Of a DNA stretch of 64,000 nucleotides, positions 28,427-38,728 are shown one piece after another. Each line of letters opens with the position of its first letter. Within the stretch, counting starts at the first letter, position 1. The DNA comes from Vibrio mytili (GTDB taxonomy: Bacteria > Pseudomonadota > Gammaproteobacteria > Enterobacterales > Vibrionaceae). The DNA lies in NCBI RefSeq assembly GCF_000830505.1, contig NZ_JXOK01000037.1, forward strand, positions 62,001 to 126,000, read 5' to 3'. The position numbers and the translations under genes are program-made. The notes below the pieces were generated by a model. The model saw only the letters and a list, made by a program, of their open reading frames with translations. It was not told the origin of the DNA and did no database searches.

Positions 28427-28705
28427 TTATGCGCGCTTTTCTTTCATAACGTAGTTCACGCCACTGAGTGACAAGTTTGATTTTGCCTTACAAATACAAG
28501 GAAGGATTTCATCCCCTTGTGTGTAGGCCATCGCAAAACCAACATACTCGACTTCTCCGGATTCCAACTTGCAGCGACATGCCCCACAGTGACCGTCTCG
28601 GCAGTTGTATTCTGGTAGTAAGCCAGCTTGCTCCATTGTTTCCAAAATCGTATTAGAAGGGTTGGATTCGATGCTAATAAGTTTGTTGATTTTGAGTGTC
28701 GGCAT
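28427..28705 (-). CDS. yfaE: 2Fe-2S ferredoxin for NrdB cofactor maintenance
   Basis: A 92-aa plant-type ferredoxin. Cluster cysteines are in NCRDGHCGACRCKL (C-x4-C-x2-C) and in ILPCICK downstream. In E. coli YfaE helps to rebuild the diferric-tyrosyl radical of NrdB. The ATG overlaps the nrdB stop (TAATG), so it is translationally coupled to nrdB, which supports this role. Confidence 0.93.
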   Translation of the reverse strand: MPTLKINKLISIESNPSNTILETMEQAGLLPEYNCRDGHCGACRCKLESGEVEYVGFAMAYTQGDEILPCICKAKSNLSLSGVNYVMKEKRA

Positions 28706-29838
28706 TACAGCTCAAATCCTTCAAAGTCATCTGAGCGGACTTCATTATCAATTTGACCAACAAGGTAAGACGAGATTTCAGCCTCTTGCGGTGCGACCTG
28801 AACGTTGTCAGAAGATAACCAAGCATTGATCCATGGAATCGGGTTTGACGTTGCTTCTGGATAAGCAGCGGGAAGTCCGACCGCGCTCATTCTGATGTTG
28901 GTGATGTATTCAACGTATTGACTTAAAATGTCTTTGTTCAAGCCAATCATTGAACCATCTTTAAACAAGTATTCTGCCCATTCTTTTTCTTGCTCAGCCG
29001 CATTCTTAAACAAATCGAAACACTCTTGTTTCGCTTCTTCTGCGATTTGCATAAACGAGAAGTCATCCTGACCGTTACGTAGCAGGTTGATCATGTGCTG
29101 GGTGCCGTTTAAATGCAGCGCTTCATCACGTGCAATCAGTTTGATGATTTTCGCGTTACCTTCCATTAACTCACGTTCAGCGAAAGCAAATGAGCAAGCG
29201 AAACTCACGTAGAAACGAATAGCTTCTAACGCGTTGACCGACATTAGACAGACGTACAGTTTCTTTTTCAGATCGTGCAAGCTGATGTTGACTGTCTCAC
29301 CATTAATGACATGCTCACCTTCACCGTAGCGATGGTAGTCGTTAGTCATTTGGATTAGGTCATCATAGTAATGCGCGATGTCACCCGCACGCTTCAGGAT
29401 GTGTTCGTTTTCAACGATATCATCAAATACCACGCCTGGGTCATTGACGATATTGCGAATGATATGCGTGTATGAACGAGAGTGGATTGTTTCAGAGAAC
29501 GACCAAGTTTCAATCCACGTTTCTAACTCTGGTAAAGAAACCAGAGGAAGCAAAGCCACGTTTGGGCTACGGCCTTGGATAGAATCCAGAAGCGTTTGGT
29601 ACTTCAAATTAGAAATGAAGATGTGCTTCTCATGATCTGGCAGTTTGTTGTAGTCGATGCGATCGCTCGATACGTCTACCTCTTCTGGACGCCAGAAAAA
29701 AGAGAGCTGTTTTTCGATCAGTTTTTCGAAGATTTCGAATTTTTGTTGGTCGTAACGAGCAACGTTTACTGATTGACCTAGGAACATTGGTTCCTTTAGC
29801 TGGTCATTTTTGTTTTGGTTAAAAGTACTGTAAGCCAT
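28705..29838 (-). CDS. nrdB: Ribonucleotide reductase class Ia, beta subunit
   Basis: A 377-aa R2 subunit that holds the diiron centre and tyrosyl radical which start reduction of ribonucleotides by NrdA. Iron ligands appear in FWRPEEVD near residue 49, in [11 protein letters not shown] near 117-127 (with the radical-site Tyr), and in [15 protein letters not shown] near 205. The ATG at 29838 follows AGGAATTGAGG. It sits 80 bp after nrdA; the gap holds a hairpin (CCTCCCC / GGGAGG). Confidence 0.97.
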   Translation of the reverse strand: MAYSTFNQNKNDQLKEPMFLGQSVNVARYDQQKFEIFEKLIEKQLSFFWRPEEVDVSSDRIDYNKLPDHEKHIFISNLKYQTLLDSIQGRSPNVALLPLVSLPELETWIETWSFSETIHSRSYTHIIRNIVNDPGVVFDDIVENEHILKRAGDIAHYYDDLIQMTNDYHRYGEGEHVINGETVNISLHDLKKKLYVCLMSVNALEAIRFYVSFACSFAFAERELMEGNAKIIKLIARDEALHLNGTQHMINLLRNGQDDFSFMQIAEEAKQECFDLFKNAAEQEKEWAEYLFKDGSMIGLNKDILSQYVEYITNIRMSAVGLPAAYPEATSNPIPWINAWLSSDNVQVAPQEAEISSYLVGQIDNEVRSDDFEGFEL

Positions 29839-29918
29839 AATGCCTCAATTCCTTTTAAACCTCCCACTTGGGGAGGTTTTCGATATTCTATTTCTACGAG
29901 TAGTCAGGGTGGTGAAGA

Positions 29919-32201
29919 TTAAATCTTACAACCGCCGCCTGCGCAATCTTCTTCTTCCGGCTGAACTGCATCTTTCTGTTCATCCTTCGCACCATCACGG
30001 GTGTTGTGGTAGTAAAGTGTCTTCACACCAAACTTGTACGCAGTCAGGAGGTCTTGAAGCAGTTTCTTCATTGGAACCTTGCCAGTCTCGTAGCGTGATG
30101 GGTCGTAGTTTGTATTGGCTGAGATCGCTTGGTCTACGAACTTCTGCATGATACCAACGAGGTGCAGATAACCATCATTAGAACCGATGTTCCAAAGTAG
30201 CTCGTAGTTGTTTTTCAGCTCAGCAAATTCTGGAACAACTTGCTTCAAAATACCATCTTTTGATGCTTTTACCGATACGTAACCACGCGGTGGCTCGATG
30301 CCGTTAGTCGCGTTAGAAATCTGCGAAGAAGTCTCTGAAGGCATCAGGGCTGTCAGGGTCGAGTTACGTAAGCCATGCTCCATAATCTCTTTACGAAGCC
30401 CATCCCAGTCGTAGTGTAATTCTTCGTCACAAATGAGATCGATATCTTTTTTGTACGTATCAATTGGCAGTAGGCCTTTCGCGTAGTTCGTCTCGTCGAA
30501 CGATGGACATTTACCTTGCTCTTTTGCCAGTGCCACTGAAGCTTTCAATAGGTAGTACTGCATCGCTTCAAAGGTACGGTGAGTCAGGCCATTTGCGCTG
30601 CCGTCTGAGTACTTCACACCATTTTTCGCTAGGTAATACGCAAAGTTGATCACACCAACACCTAGCGTACGACGGTTCATAGTCGACTTGTATGCAGCTG
30701 GTAGTGGGTAATCTTGGTAATCAAGCAATGCATCGAGAGCACGTACTACCAGATCAGACAGTTCTTCGAAGTCATCCAAAGACTTAATTGACCCCAAGTT
30801 GAAAGCAGAAAGCGTACACAGTGCAATTTCACCTTCATTGTCTTCGACGTTAGATAGCGGCTTCGTTGGTAGCGCAATCTCTAGACATAGATTCGATTGA
30901 CGAACCGGTGCAACTTCAGAATCGAATGGACTGTGGGTATTACAGTGATCCACGTTCTGAATGTAAATACGGCCAGTCGAAGCTCGCTCTTGCATTAATA
31001 GCGAGAACATCTCAATGGCTTTGACCGTTTCCTTCTTAATTGAAGGATCGTTTTCGTATTTAACGTAAAGGCGTTCGAATTCAACTTGGTTTTCGAAAAA
31101 CGCATCGTAAAGCCCAGGGACGTCAGATGGTGAAAACAGTGTGATGTTGCCACCTTCAACCAAACGCTGGTACATCAGTTTGTTCAACTGAACGCCGTAA
31201 TCCATGTGACGAACACGGTTCTCTTCAACGCCGCGGTTGTTCTTCAGAACCAATAGTGAACGTGCTTCACCGTGCCACATTGGGTAGAACACGGTGGCAG
31301 CACCGCCGCGCACACCACCTTGGGAGCAACATTTGACGGCCGTTTGGAAATACTTGTAGAACGGGATACAGCCTGTATGGAACGCTTCACCACCACGGAT
31401 TTCCGAACCAAGAGCACGGATGCGACCAGCGTTAATACCAATACCAGCACGTTGAGAAACGTAACGAACAATTGAGCTCGCAGTTGCGTTGATGGAATCA
31501 AGGCTGTCGCCACATTCGATCAGTACGCATGAACTGAACTGACGGGTAGGCGTACGCACACCAGACATGATAGGTGTCGGTAAAGAAATTTTGAATGTAG
31601 ACGTCGCATCGTAGAAACGCTTGATGTAATCAAGACGCGTCTCTTTTGGGTATTTTGCGAATAGACATGCCGCCACAAGAATGTATAAGAACTGAGCACT
31701 TTCGTAGATTTGGCCCGTCACACGGTTTTGTACAAAGTACTTACCTTCTAGCTGTTTTACCGCAGCGTAAGAGAAGTTAAGGTCACGTTTGTGATCAATA
31801 TACGAGTTGAGTTCTTCAAGTTCGGCTTGTGTATAGTCTTCTAGAATATGCTTATCATACTTACCCATGTCAACGAGGCGTGCTACGTGGTTGTACAGCG
31901 TAGGTGGCTCATATTGACCGTAAGCTTTTTTACGTAGATGGAATACCGCTAGTCGTGCGGCTAGGTATTGGTAATCCGGTGTTTCTTCTGAGATAAGATC
32001 GGCTGCAGACTTAATGATGGTTTCATGAATATCTGACGTTGTAATGCCGTCATAAAACTGGATGTGAGCGCGGAGTTCTACCTGAGAGACAGAAACGTTG
32101 TGTAGACCTTCTGCAGCCCATGTGATAACGCGGTGAATCTTATCCAGATCAATGCTTTCTTTGCGGCCATCACGCTTTGTGACAGTTAGTTGTTGGTTCA
32201 T
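29919..32201 (-). CDS. nrdA: Ribonucleotide reductase class Ia, alpha subunit
   Basis: A 760-aa R1 subunit. The N-terminal ATP cone (about 5-95) gives dATP control of overall activity. Active-site cysteines are in FSSCVLIECGDS, NLCLEIALPT and IALCTLSAFNLG, and the redox-active C-terminal pair is in CAGGGCKI at the very end. Start ATG at 32201 behind AGGGAAAT. Two NrdR boxes and a DnaA box lie upstream, so nrdA-nrdB-yfaE should respond to nucleotide levels and replication. Confidence 0.98.
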   Translation of the reverse strand: MNQQLTVTKRDGRKESIDLDKIHRVITWAAEGLHNVSVSQVELRAHIQFYDGITTSDIHETIIKSAADLISEETPDYQYLAARLAVFHLRKKAYGQYEPPTLYNHVARLVDMGKYDKHILEDYTQAELEELNSYIDHKRDLNFSYAAVKQLEGKYFVQNRVTGQIYESAQFLYILVAACLFAKYPKETRLDYIKRFYDATSTFKISLPTPIMSGVRTPTRQFSSCVLIECGDSLDSINATASSIVRYVSQRAGIGINAGRIRALGSEIRGGEAFHTGCIPFYKYFQTAVKCCSQGGVRGGAATVFYPMWHGEARSLLVLKNNRGVEENRVRHMDYGVQLNKLMYQRLVEGGNITLFSPSDVPGLYDAFFENQVEFERLYVKYENDPSIKKETVKAIEMFSLLMQERASTGRIYIQNVDHCNTHSPFDSEVAPVRQSNLCLEIALPTKPLSNVEDNEGEIALCTLSAFNLGSIKSLDDFEELSDLVVRALDALLDYQDYPLPAAYKSTMNRRTLGVGVINFAYYLAKNGVKYSDGSANGLTHRTFEAMQYYLLKASVALAKEQGKCPSFDETNYAKGLLPIDTYKKDIDLICDEELHYDWDGLRKEIMEHGLRNSTLTALMPSETSSQISNATNGIEPPRGYVSVKASKDGILKQVVPEFAELKNNYELLWNIGSNDGYLHLVGIMQKFVDQAISANTNYDPSRYETGKVPMKKLLQDLLTAYKFGVKTLYYHNTRDGAKDEQKDAVQPEEEDCAGGGCKI

Positions 32202-32297
32202 TATGCTTTATTTCCCTAAGAAAACTGATTAAAGCCGTATTTTTGTTTGTTTATGTGCAAGGCATGTAATACTTGCGTTGGCTCTGTGATCAAAGTC

Positions 32298-32334
32298 TAT
32301 CTATATATTGTAGTCTAAACACAACATATAGGGG
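32298..32334 (-). promoter_or_regulatory. Pair of NrdR boxes upstream of nrdA
   Basis: Box 1 at 32298-32313 contains CTATATATTGT, a perfect core of the NrdR consensus ACACwATATATwGTGT. Box 2 at 32319-32334, read on the minus strand, is CCCCTATATGTTGTGT, matching 13 of 16. Their centres are 21 bp apart, two helical turns, the spacing used by NrdR pairs. The pair lies about 100-130 bp upstream of nrdA. Confidence 0.85.
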
Positions 32335-32403
32335 CTCACTTGTTTGCGAGTTACAAGATAGTGCTGTTTTACAGATTGATCAAGTCACAGGTTTTGGATG
32401 ACT

Positions 32404-32412
32404 TGTGGATAA
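32404..32412 (-). promoter_or_regulatory. Perfect DnaA box upstream of nrdA
   Basis: TTATCCACA on the minus strand, about 200 bp before nrdA. E. coli nrdAB is known to be controlled by DnaA, so this site is plausibly functional. Confidence 0.6.
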
Positions 32413-32614
32413 CTCTGGAAATTAAAATTTTCAGTAAGTGGATACTAACCGATGAGAAAAGGGCACACTTGCTTGGATAAAAGCTGTGTTTTTAGATTGG
32501 TTTATAAATAACCGCAGTAAAAAATATTTTCCTTGATCTTTGAGTGTTTTTTCTAGCGAAATACGGCGTGTCGAAAATGGAATCTACAACACGAAATTTG
32601 TAAAAAAAAGCAAC

Positions 32615-32640
32615 AAAAAAACGGTAGCTTTGTGCTACCG
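32615..32640 (-). terminator. Terminator of ubiG
   Basis: On the minus strand CGGTAGC / GCTACCG with a 5-nt loop is followed by a T run, about 60 bp after the ubiG stop and before the nrd promoter region. Confidence 0.88.
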
Positions 32641-32702
32641 CTTACTCACTATTCCTTTGAACTTCGGTGGAAACTAAACTACGACTATTGACTTAAAGAG
32701 AC

Positions 32703-33410
32703 TCAAAATTTAGTCGTATGAATGATGTAGTTGACGTCAACATTACGACCCAGCTTGTAACTGTCGGTCAGAGGGTTGTAGTGCAAACCTGTAATGCCAA
32801 GCTCGGTCAGGTCTGTCTGGTCAATCATTTTCATCATTTCTGCCGGTTTGATGAACTTATCATGTTCGTGGGTCCCTTCAGGGACGATCTTAAGTAACTT
32901 CTCTGCACCAACGATTGCAAATAGATATGATTTAATGTTTCGGTTCAGTGTTGAAAAGAAAACATGACCACCCGGTTTGACTAATGCAGCACAAGAACGG
33001 ATCACCGAAAGTGGATCGGGAACATGCTCTAGCATTTCCATACAGGTAACCACATCGTAGCTTGCTGGATTTTCTGCCGCATGGTCTTCAATCGTCGTCT
33101 GGATATACGTCAGCTTCGTTCCTGTTTCCAGTGCATGAAGCCGTGCAACTTCCAGCGGTTCTTTGCCCATATCCAACCCTGTGACAATCGCGCCTTCTTT
33201 TGCCATGCTCTCGGCAAGAATACCACCACCACAACCAACATCGAGTGCGTGCTTACCAAACAAGCCATCTGCTTTTTCAAGTACATAGTTCAGACGAAGA
33301 GGGTTAATCTGATGGAGTGGTTTGAATTCACCTTCTAAATCCCACCAACGAGAGGCCATCTCTTCAAATTTTTTGATTTCACTAGGGTCGACGTTTTGTG
33401 CTTTGGTCAT
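32703..33410 (-). CDS. ubiG: Ubiquinone biosynthesis O-methyltransferase
   Basis: Carries out both O-methylations of ubiquinone synthesis with S-adenosylmethionine. The 235-aa protein has SAM motif [15 protein letters not shown] near residue 63, [13 protein letters not shown] near 120 and [14 protein letters not shown] near 145. I choose ATG at 33410 ([12 protein letters not shown]) since family members start there; the open frame extends 46 codons further upstream without similarity. It is divergent from gyrA, the usual neighbour. Confidence 0.96.
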   Translation of the reverse strand: MTKAQNVDPSEIKKFEEMASRWWDLEGEFKPLHQINPLRLNYVLEKADGLFGKHALDVGCGGGILAESMAKEGAIVTGLDMGKEPLEVARLHALETGTKLTYIQTTIEDHAAENPASYDVVTCMEMLEHVPDPLSVIRSCAALVKPGGHVFFSTLNRNIKSYLFAIVGAEKLLKIVPEGTHEHDKFIKPAEMMKMIDQTDLTELGITGLHYNPLTDSYKLGRNVDVNYIIHTTKF

Positions 33411-33667
33411 AATGGTTTTACTGCATTCAATCTGATTCCTTTGATGGCGATTAGTATACGCTAACGTTTTATGAGGATTAAACTGATTAATCTCCGTTTT
33501 GCTCTGTTGGAGAGGCATTTTTATCAACATTGGCTGAAATGTAACCACTTATCAGAAAGATATCACACGAGTGTGCAAATTCTCGACATTTGAATCTCAA
33601 CAAAGCTCACAACCTGATAAAAGGAGAGGGAAAGTAATGCCGAAGTGACAAATTGTGTGTTATATTT

Positions 33668-33696
33668 TTGCACCTTACACGTATCGTAATTACGAT
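33668..33696 (+). promoter_or_regulatory. Putative gyrA promoter with overlapping palindrome
   Basis: TTGCAC (33668-33673) and TACGAT (33691-33696) are 17 bp apart. A perfect 14-bp palindrome ATCGTAATTACGAT (33683-33696) overlaps the -10 box, as an operator would. The remainder of the ubiG-gyrA gap (33411-33667) shows nothing else I can name. Confidence 0.4.
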
Positions 33697-33721
33697 CAGA
33701 TAATAGAGGGATAATGGCTCT

Positions 33722-36432
33722 ATGAGCGATTTAGCTAAAGAGATCACGCCCGTAAACATAGAAGATGAGCTTAGGGGTTCATACCTAGACTACGCGATGT
33801 CAGTCATCGTTGGTCGTGCTCTTCCAGATGTGCGTGATGGCCTAAAACCAGTACACCGCCGCGTTTTATTCGCGATGAACGTACTAGGCAACGATTGGAA
33901 CAAACCATATAAAAAATCAGCCCGTGTTGTCGGCGACGTAATCGGTAAATATCACCCACATGGTGATAGTGCTGTGTACGACACTATCGTACGTATGGCT
34001 CAGCCGTTCTCATTACGTTACATGCTGGTCGATGGCCAAGGTAACTTTGGCTCAATCGATGGCGACTCTGCTGCAGCAATGCGTTACACCGAAGTACGTA
34101 TGGCAAAAATTGCCCATGAACTTCTGGCTGACTTAGATAAAGAAACCGTAGATTACGTACCAAACTATGACGGTACCGAGCAGATCCCTGCGGTTCTTCC
34201 AACTAAAATTCCAAACCTATTGGTCAACGGTGCTTCCGGTATCGCGGTAGGTATGGCAACCAACATCCCGCCACATAACCTTGGCGAAGTGATTGATGGT
34301 TGCCTGGCATACATCGATAATGAAGACGTCACTATTGATGAATTGATGGATTACATCCCTGGTCCAGACTTCCCTACGGCAGCACTTATCAGTGGTCGTA
34401 AAGGCATTGTAGACGCGTACAAAACGGGTCGCGGTAAAATCTACATGCGTTCTAAAGCGGATATCGAAGTGGAGAAGAATGGTAAGGAAACCATTGTCGT
34501 CACTGAAATCCCTTACCAAGTCAACAAAGCTCGCTTGATCGAAAAGATTGCGGAGCTGGTTAAAGATAAGAAAGTTGAAGGCATCAGTGCGCTGCGCGAT
34601 GAGTCCGATAAAGACGGTATGCGTATCGTTATCGAATGTAAGCGTGATGCGGTGGGCGAAGTGGTTCTGAATAACCTTTACGCTCAAACTCAGCTGCAAA
34701 CGACTTTCGGCATTAACATGGTTGCGCTGAACAATGGTCAGCCACAGCTATTCAACTTAAAAGATATGTTGAAGTGTTTCGTGGATCACCGTCGTGAAGT
34801 CGTGACTCGCCGTACGATTTTCGAATTGCGCAAAGCTCGTGAGCGTGCTCATATCCTTGAAGGTTTGGCACTTGCATTAGCCAATATCGATGAAATCATT
34901 GAGCTTATCCGTAAGGCACCAACACCTGCGGAAGCGAAAGCGGGCCTTATTGCTCGTGGTTGGGATCTAGGCAACGTAGCATCAATGCTTGAGCGTGCTG
35001 GTACTGATGCTGCTCGTCCAGAGTGGCTCGAACCTGAATATGGCATTCGTGATGGACAGTACTTCCTGACTGAGCAACAAGCACAAGCCATTCTGGAACT
35101 ACGTCTACACAGACTGACAGGCTTGGAGCACGAGAAGATTCTAGATGAATACAAATCGCTTCTCGAAGAAATTGCTGAGCTGATGCACATTCTCTCAAGC
35201 ACAGAACGTTTGATGGAAGTCATTCGTGAAGAGCTTGAAGCCGTTCGTGAAGGCTATGGTGATGAGCGTCGTACTGAGATTACCGCAGCTAGCCATGACA
35301 TTGACATGGAAGAGCTTATCGCGCGTGAAGATGTGGTGGTTACTCTGTCTCACGGTGGTTACGTTAAATATCAAGTACTGAGTGATTACGAGTCTCAACG
35401 CCGCGGTGGTAAAGGTAAGAGTGCCACTAAGATGAAAGATGAAGACCACATCGATCGTCTTCTAGTGGCAAACACACACGATAACATCTTATGTTTCTCG
35501 ACTCGTGGTAAAACTTACCGACTCAAAGTTTACCAACTGCCGCTTGCAAGCCGTACGGCGCGTGGCAAACCGATCGTCAATATATTACCTCTTGAAGATG
35601 GCGAACGTATTACCGCGATCTTGCGTGTTGATGAATTCTCTGAAGACAAATTCATCTTTATGGCAACGGGTGATGGTACGGTTAAGAAAACACCGTTGAA
35701 CCAGTTTGCTAACGTGCGTTCAAATGGTCTTATTGCGGTAAACCTACGTGACGAAGATTCGTTGATTGGTGTGGATATCACCAACGGCGAAAACGAAATC
35801 ATGCTGTTCTCTAAAGCGGGTAAAGTGGTTCGCTTTAAAGAAGCAGAAGAGATTCCAGTGCTTGATGAAAATGGTAACCCGATTCTAGATGAAAACGGTC
35901 AACCAGAATTTAAGTTTAAAGGCGTTCGTCCTATGGGCCGTACTGCCTCCGGTGTTCGTGGTATGAAACTGGCTGAAAATGACCAAGTTGTATCACTCAT
36001 CGTTCCATCAAACGAAGGTGATATCCTTACGGTTACGGAAAACGGTTACGGTAAACGTACAGCACTCAATGAATATCCGACTAAAGGTCGTGGTACACAG
36101 GGTGTTGTATCCATCAAAGTCTCTGAGCGTAATGGCCCAGTTGTCGGCGCTATCCAAGTGGAAGAAGGCGAGAGATGATGATGATCACTGATGCAGGTAC
36201 CCTTGTACGTACCCGTGTTGGTGAAGTAAGCCAAGTTGGTCGTAACACGCAAGGTGTCACGCTCATCCGCACAGCCGAAGATGAATCAGTTGTAGGTTTG
36301 CAACGTATCGATGAAGTTGAAGACGCAGACTTACCAGAAGGTGAAGCGATCGAAGCAGCGGAATCGGAAGCAGAACAGCAATCGCCTGAGGCTCCAGCAG
36401 CGGATGATTCAGCTGAGGATGCCCCAGAGTAA
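33722..36432 (+). CDS. gyrA: DNA gyrase subunit A (frameshift in the sequence)
   Basis: Breakage-reunion subunit of gyrase, essential for negative supercoiling. The N-terminal domain has [16 protein letters not shown] (residues 32-47) and the catalytic-Tyr motif [10 protein letters not shown] near 119-128. The quinolone region reads [10 protein letters not shown], with the sensitive Ser and Asp at the positions equal to E. coli 83 and 87. The C-terminal beta-pinwheel carries the GyrA box QRRGGKG. The frame breaks at 36171 (GGCGAGAGATG) and stops at 36178. Adding one base continues into [18 protein letters not shown] and the acidic tail to 36432, giving about 903 aa. Gyrase is essential and this region completes the pinwheel, so a sequencing deletion is by far the best explanation. 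Confidence 0.97.
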
Positions 36433-36454
36433 ACCGTACTGTTATTCTTAATCT

Positions 36455-36486
36455 AAAGGCCGAACGTTATACGTTCGGCTTTTTTG
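36455..36486 (+). terminator. Terminator of gyrA
   Basis: GCCGAACGT / ACGTTCGGC stem with a 3-nt loop and six T. Confidence 0.93.
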
Positions 36487-36516
36487 TATCTCGTGATAAC
36501 TCAAATAGCATTGGTA

Positions 36517-36678
36517 ATACCAATCACAGTAAATAAGTGTTCAGAAATAGCGCAGGAAAAATGCTTGAGAACAAGACGCAATTTTTCGATAAGTAGTTAT
36601 TCTACAATCAAAAATTGTAACGAAGTTATCGAGTATTTTAACAAGCTAGAATGACCAGTTACTTACTACGATTGGTAT
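36517..36678 (+). repeat. Full-length 162-bp inverted-repeat element (copy A)
   Basis: Bounded by ATACCAATC and GATTGGTAT as 9-bp terminal inverted repeats, with internal symmetry and no coding frame. Related copies in the window are at 37770-37872, 45469-45629 (opposite orientation, decayed) and 58789-58850 (one half). Size, ends and scatter in intergenic sites are those of a miniature inverted-repeat element. Confidence 0.8.
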
Positions 36679-37290
36679 AATTATGCGGGAATCGGTAAAG
36701 CAAAAACAGTGCTTGTGAGCAAAGAAATAATGCTAAGAAAAGAACAGTTATAAGAGAATAATAATGATAAGCAAATAGCGATTATATTTAGGGTTGGTTA
36801 TATATTGAACAGGTAAGGATTTTCGAAAATACATAGAGGCATGCTCAATACAACTATTTTGTTGCACGGTTCGATTCTGATGAATAAAGACATTTCAATA
36901 TCTATCGGACTACAGCAAAACACGGCTCGAAAGGTCAACAGACCCTAGGGGTTGTAAGGTCGCTGGCCTATTCGTTTCTTAAGGCTGGCCGACTATATGC
37001 TATTGAACGCATTGTGTATGATGAATCGCAATTTAACTTAGTAACTTTAGAGTCTTAATCTTACAGCCTGTAAGTTTATCCCCTTTTTCTTTATTATGTA
37101 TTTGTTCGGCATGGGAAAATATTAATACTTAAATTATTTTATGTGACTATCCTTCCACAATATGAAGTAGTCTGTGCAAAGAGAATGTAGAGTGGTATTA
37201 TTTTTTGGAATTTATGAAGGTTCCAACACTTTACACAGTAAAATATTTTAGCTGGAAAGTAATAGCTCAAGAACTAAGTAGGTATATGCA
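36679..37290. other. Gene-poor AT-rich region
   Basis: About 610 bp with no frame longer than a few tens of codons. Partly paired GC segments occur near 36960-36995 (GTCGCTGGCC ... GGCTGGCCGAC). I see no RNA gene that I recognise. Confidence 0.4.
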
Positions 37291-37467
37291 GTGGACTCAG
37301 TTATATCGCAGTTAAAGAAGGACTTTTATGCGCATCTTCGTGCATTGCAGACACCGAAGTTGCCTCAAGTTACGTCAACTCTCAACGTTTTAAGTGATGA
37401 GGAAATCCAAGAGCTGGAATCCGCGTGGATAGAGCTTACCGTTTGGAAACGCAATCAGACACATTGA
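37291..37467 (+). CDS. Small protein of 58 residues, unknown function
   Basis: A frame from GTG 37291 (behind AGGTATATGCA) to TGA 37465-37467 reads VDSVISQLKKDFYAHLRA, then TLNVLSDEEIQELESAWIEL and WKRNQTH. It is helical and charged with a DEEIQELE stretch. A strong terminator lies 30 bp downstream and there is no other gene nearby, which supports a real gene. I do not recognise a family. Confidence 0.6.
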   Translation: MDSVISQLKKDFYAHLRALQTPKLPQVTSTLNVLSDEEIQELESAWIELTVWKRNQTH

Positions 37468-37496
37468 TTACCCTTATCGTTAGCAAACCTTTTAAT

Positions 37497-37527
37497 AACC
37501 TCAGACATCATTGTCTGAGGTTTTTTT
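37497..37527 (+). terminator. Terminator of the 58-residue gene
   Basis: AACCTCAGACA / TGTCTGAGGTT with a 4-nt loop and seven T. Confidence 0.92.
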
Positions 37528-37769
37528 ATTGTAGTTTTACATAAATGTTATATTATAACATTTAGTGAGCGTAAAGATGAGCCCGTTAACCTAGATGGGT
37601 AAGCCGCTTGGAATAGGTTTGTTCTTTCATTCTGTGGTATTCTCAATATTGAAAAGTGTTGATTCAAACCCCATAGTTGAGAGCAACAAGTTAATCCCAT
37701 TAATGCGATGATGAAGACGCACAAAGCCAAGCCCAGCAAATTAAAAATCAGATAATGCGTGGCATGGTT

Positions 37770-37872
37770 GTACCAATCACAGAAGATGAATGGTTAGAAA
37801 TCGCCTAGTAAAGTCTCAAGAATAGGGCAAGCTTTTCGATAAGCATTTGTTTTATTGAAGACGCTGTTAATG
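37770..37872 (+). repeat. Decayed copy B of the inverted-repeat element
   Basis: Starts with TACCAATCACAG and keeps GAAATCGC, TCTCAAGAA and TTTTCGATAAGCA in the order of copy A, with many changes. The right end is lost. It abuts the ribA promoter region. Confidence 0.55.
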
Positions 37873-37957
37873 AGACTTCTGACGACACAAGTGACCATTT
37901 GTTAACTTGTATGGATAATGTAAAGCGCATCAAGCAGTAAATCGAGTGAGTAGAGAT

Positions 37958-38554
37958 ATGGCGGAAGTACGTGCCAGAGTAGATTTTAAAGTCGGGGCTA
38001 AAAGTAATATTGATGCCGAAATCCTTTCTTTCCGTGGTCTTAAAACGGATAAAGAACATGTGGCGATTGTTTTTAAACAAGCGGACCAGACCCAAGACAC
38101 CCCTTTGGTGCGAATGCATTCTGAGTGTCTGACCGGTGATGTTTTCCATTCCTCTCGGTGCGACTGTGGTGAACAGTTGGAAGAAACAATTCAGCTTATG
38201 GGCAAATCCGGGGGGATCATCCTATATTTGCGTCAAGAAGGGCGTGGCATTGGTTTGTATAACAAAATTGATGCATATCTTCTGCAAAGTCAGGGAATGA
38301 ATACTTACGAAGCGAATAACCATTTGGGTTTCGGTGATGATCTACGAGATTTCACTGAAGCCGCTCAAATGCTAGAAGCATTGGGGATAAACAATATTCG
38401 TCTTGTCACCAATAATCCTAAGAAAATTCGCGAACTAGCGGAATACGGAATTCAAATTTCTGAGGTTGTGAATACTGCTGCGCACATCAAAGATGGCAAT
38501 GAAAATTACCTTAAAGCAAAAGTTTCGCACGGTAAGCACAATTTAAAAGTCTGA
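37958..38554 (+). CDS. ribA: GTP cyclohydrolase II
   Basis: Opens GTP to start riboflavin synthesis. With ATG at 37958 ([13 protein letters not shown]) the protein has 198 aa; an in-frame GTG at 37946 adds four residues and is less likely. Zinc ligands are in [20 protein letters not shown] near residues 50-69, and [17 protein letters not shown] (near 87) and VTNNPKK (near 145) are conserved. It is a stand-alone RibA without a DHBP-synthase domain. Confidence 0.97.
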   Translation: MAEVRARVDFKVGAKSNIDAEILSFRGLKTDKEHVAIVFKQADQTQDTPLVRMHSECLTGDVFHSSRCDCGEQLEETIQLMGKSGGIILYLRQEGRGIGLYNKIDAYLLQSQGMNTYEANNHLGFGDDLRDFTEAAQMLEALGINNIRLVTNNPKKIRELAEYGIQISEVVNTAAHIKDGNENYLKAKVSHGKHNLKV

Positions 38555-38586
38555 CTGATGTAGACAGACAGTCCGTTATTCATGTT

Positions 38587-38615
38587 AAAAGCCTCACACA
38601 GATGAGGCTTTTTTT
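38587..38615 (+). terminator. Terminator of ribA
   Basis: AAAAGCCTCA / TGAGGCTTTT with a 6-nt loop and seven T. Confidence 0.92.
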
Positions 38616-38667
38616 GTAACTAAAGTTGAAAAAAAATTGTAAGTTTGTATTATCTAGCGACCAGAGT

Positions 38668-38686
38668 GCAAATGATAATAATTAGC
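38668..38686 (+). promoter_or_regulatory. Fur box
   Basis: GCAAATGATAATAATTAGC matches 15 of 19 positions of the Fur consensus GATAATGATAATCATTATC. It lies 43 bp before the first gene of the imelysin locus, where repression by Fe-Fur would be expected. Confidence 0.75.
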
Positions 38687-38728
38687 ACTACTAATTACAA
38701 AAATGTATGCTCAACAAGGACGCTTTTA

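Noticed and set aside
32703..33548. Longer UbiG start at 33548
   Set aside because: The 46 extra N-terminal residues have no family similarity; ATG 33410 gives the usual 235-aa protein.
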